Assembly (NCBI GenBank): GCA_004297235.1
Contig: SCUR01000404.1
Location: forward strand, 1-6,181
Length of the DNA: 6,181 nt
Direction of reading: 5' to 3'
Origin: Candidatus Manganitrophaceae bacterium
GTDB taxonomy: Bacteria; Nitrospirota; Nitrospiria; SBBL01; Manganitrophaceae
Positions 4,412 to 6,181 of this stretch are shown here, piece after piece. Below the pieces are notes generated by a model. The model did not search any database. It saw only the letters and a program-made list of their open reading frames with translations, and was not told where the DNA came from. Positions within the stretch are counted from its first letter, which is position 1; every line of letters starts with the position of its first letter. Both the position numbers and the translations under genes were made by a program.

Positions 4412-6160
4412 ATGTATCTTCCTTTCTTCGGTTTTAAAGAACCTCCCTTCAAGCTCTCCCCCGATCCACGATTTTTTTTCTCCAGCAAAAAGCACCAAGA
4501 GGCGTTCTCTCACATCCTCTATGGTCTCAAGGAGCGAAAAGGATTCATCGTCATCACCGGCGAGGTCGGCACCGGCAAGACGACCCTCTGCCGCCTTCTG
4601 CTCGCCAAGCTCGATCCGTCCGTCCGCACCGCCCTTCTCTTCAACCCGCAGCTGACGACCGTCGAATTGCTTCAGAGCATCAATCAAGATTTCGGCCTGA
4701 AAGGGGAGGGGCAGACCAAGAAAGCGCTCCTCGATGAGCTCAACCGGTTTCTCCTCGATCTGCTGGCCCAGGGGGGGAACGCGCTGCTGATCATCGACGA
4801 GGCGCAGCTTCTCACCACCGAGTGCCTGGAGGAGATCCGTCTTCTTTCGAACCTCGAAACCGACCAATCGAAGCTGATCCAAATTCTTTTGATCGGCCAG
4901 CCGGAGTTGAAGGAGAAGCTCTCGCGGCATGAGCTGCGCCAGCTCCGGCAGCGGATCTCGATCCTCTATGACATCGAGCCGCTGGAGCGCGAAGAGGTGA
5001 CCGCCTACATCCAATCCCGAATCGAGGTGGCCGGAGGAAAGGAGAAGGTCGCCTTTGCGCCGAAGGCGCTCGATCGGATCTACGCCTTCAGCAAAGGTTT
5101 TCCGCGGCTGATCAACATCGTCACCGATCAGGCCCTCTTGGCCGCCTATGTGGCGAACACCACCTTTATCTCCGAAACGGTCGTCCAGCAGGCGGTGGAG
5201 GAGTTGAAGAAGGCCGACGCGCTTCATCCCGCCTCGGCGCGGGCCCAGGGGGCGAGCGGGAATCGAAAAAAAGCGCTTGCGTGGGGATTTGCGGTCTTGG
5301 TACCTTTGTTGTTGTTCGGCTTTATCTTGAGAGAGGGTCTCCTTTCGCGGGAGCCGATTCGGACCGATGCGGGACCGACCCTCCCGTCCGTCAGCGCGCC
5401 GCCGGTGGAAACGTTGACCTCATCAGTCGATGTGAAAAAGCAGATCGAGGGGACCGTCCCCTCTCTTTCAACCCCTTCCGGCGGGGTTGCTTCGATTGCG
5501 CCGGCGCCGCATCCGGCGGAGAGCACGAAACCGCTCTTCGATCCGGACGGCATCTTCCGGGTCGAGACGGTCTCCGAGACCGAGAAGGGGGCCTATCTCA
5601 CCCTGCTCAATCTGCTCTCGCCGCTCCCCCCTCAGGAGGGATGGCGGGAGAAGCGGGTGGAGGAGGTGTTGCTCTGGATGCGGGAGAAGGAGATTCAATC
5701 GTATCCCCTTCCGCTCAATCTCAAAAAGGTCCTCTCGTTCAATTCGCCCCTTCTTTTTTCGTTTCGTGAAGAGGCGGGGCTCCACTACCAGGTTTTGGCC
5801 AAGATCGAGGGCGAGGAGGCGCTTCTGCTCGATCCGCTGGAGGGGAGAAAGCGGGTTCCGCTTCGCGAGCTCTCCGCCGCCTGGAAGGGGAGCGGCATCG
5901 TTCTTTGGCGCGAAATGGAAGGGTTGACCCTTCCGTTCAGGAGGATCGGGCCCGACCCCTCCGTTCAAAAGCTCCAGGAAGTGCTCACGAAAGAAGGTCT
6001 TTATCTCGGCCCGGCCGATGGGGTTTGGGGGCCGCAAACGGCGCGGGCGCTCCGTTTCTTCCAACAAAAAGAGGGGCTGGAGGAAGACGGCCTCTTTGGA
6101 ACCGAGACCCACCTCCTCCTTTCCAAACGGGCCGGCGAAGGAACACCCTCCCTCAAATAA
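4412..6160 (+). CDS. gspA: ExeA/GspA-type AAA+ ATPase with membrane segment, C39-like and peptidoglycan-binding domains
   Basis: This 582-aa protein has the full ExeA/GspA layout. ExeA with ExeB remodels peptidoglycan so that the type II secretion secretin can assemble. The N-terminus (MYLPFFGFKEPPF) is the family signature and fixes the start. The cytoplasmic ATPase shows Walker A GEVGTGKTT (50-58), Walker B LLIIDEAQ (125-132), the GQPEL segment (162-166) and an RQRI arginine-finger-like motif (179-182). One membrane helix (about 288-306) follows a basic RKK. After a Pro/Ser/Thr-rich linker (about 310-375) comes a C39-peptidase-like domain (about 380-500) ending in the family-like LLLDP...W.G..VLWR pattern, but no cysteine exists after residue 138, so it cannot be a cysteine protease. 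A peptidoglycan-binding domain (about 515-571) carries the DGVWGPQTARALRFFQ and DGLFG motifs. Its partner gspB/exeB would be expected nearby but is not in the window. The shorter XrtA-associated ATPases of exopolysaccharide loci are the alternative; the C39-like and peptidoglycan-binding domains favour GspA. Confidence 0.92.
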   Translation: MYLPFFGFKEPPFKLSPDPRFFFSSKKHQEAFSHILYGLKERKGFIVITGEVGTGKTTLCRLLLAKLDPSVRTALLFNPQLTTVELLQSINQDFGLKGEGQTKKALLDELNRFLLDLLAQGGNALLIIDEAQLLTTECLEEIRLLSNLETDQSKLIQILLIGQPELKEKLSRHELRQLRQRISILYDIEPLEREEVTAYIQSRIEVAGGKEKVAFAPKALDRIYAFSKGFPRLINIVTDQALLAAYVANTTFISETVVQQAVEELKKADALHPASARAQGASGNRKKALAWGFAVLVPLLLFGFILREGLLSREPIRTDAGPTLPSVSAPPVETLTSSVDVKKQIEGTVPSLSTPSGGVASIAPAPHPAESTKPLFDPDGIFRVETVSETEKGAYLTLLNLLSPLPPQEGWREKRVEEVLLWMREKEIQSYPLPLNLKKVLSFNSPLLFSFREEAGLHYQVLAKIEGEEALLLDPLEGRKRVPLRELSAAWKGSGIVLWREMEGLTLPFRRIGPDPSVQKLQEVLTKEGLYLGPADGVWGPQTARALRFFQQKEGLEEDGLFGTETHLLLSKRAGEGTPSLK

Positions 6161-6181
6161 CAGACGACTCGCTCCCACTCA

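Noticed and set aside
4307..5227. Antisense open frame opposite gspA
   Set aside because: It runs through the palindromic repeat and opposite the Walker motifs, with no recognisable protein features.
5468..6178. Antisense open frame opposite the 3' part of gspA
   Set aside because: Low-complexity Arg/Leu/Glu-rich shadow of the C39-like and peptidoglycan-binding coding region.
1..6181. CRISPR array, tRNA, rRNA or insertion-sequence transposase
   Set aside because: No regularly spaced direct repeats, no cloverleaf or rRNA-like sequence, and no transposase motifs seen on either strand.

Overview
The window looks like chromosomal DNA of a GC-rich Gram-negative bacterium. The evidence is an ExeA/GspA-type ATPase with a periplasmic peptidoglycan-binding end, a secreted TPR/Ig-like protein, and codon use dominated by G/C third positions. 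The protein style and a widespread 'RESGNP/PAKAGI'-type palindromic repeat would fit a Nitrospirota or a (delta)proteobacterial-type lineage. No 16S or other marker is present, so taxonomy is a weak inference.

Layout. On the minus strand, from right to left: a complete ABC1/AarF/UbiB-family atypical kinase (223-1941, GTG start), then a 174-bp gap rich in inverted repeats, then the first 16 codons of another minus-strand gene that runs off the left edge (1-48). A divergent intergenic region (about 1942-2230) holds a well-formed promoter for the UbiB-family gene, a G-rich tract, a strong 36-bp palindrome and a perfect TATAAT box pointing right. On the plus strand: a 674-residue secreted protein with a signal peptide, two TPRs, a charged linker and four Ig-like domains in an A-B-A-B order (2231-4255). 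Next come a 156-bp gap almost filled by an 81-bp REP-like palindromic element (4273-4353), and a full-length ExeA/GspA-type AAA+ ATPase with membrane segment, cysteine-free C39-like domain and peptidoglycan-binding domain (4412-6160). The last 21 bases hold nothing recognisable.

How it may work together. The UbiB-family protein belongs to quinone/membrane lipid metabolism and is transcribed away from the other two genes, so it is probably unrelated to them. The TPR/Ig-like protein and the GspA-type ATPase share orientation and both act at the envelope. GspA/ExeA proteins are known to reorganise peptidoglycan for type II secretion assembly. The Ig-like protein may be an envelope or surface partner, but that is only positional inference.

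No clearly new system is visible. The points most worth a second look are the A-B-A-B Ig architecture next to gspA, its possibly clipped C-terminus beside a palindromic element, the cysteine-less C39-like domain, and the palindrome at the rightward promoter.
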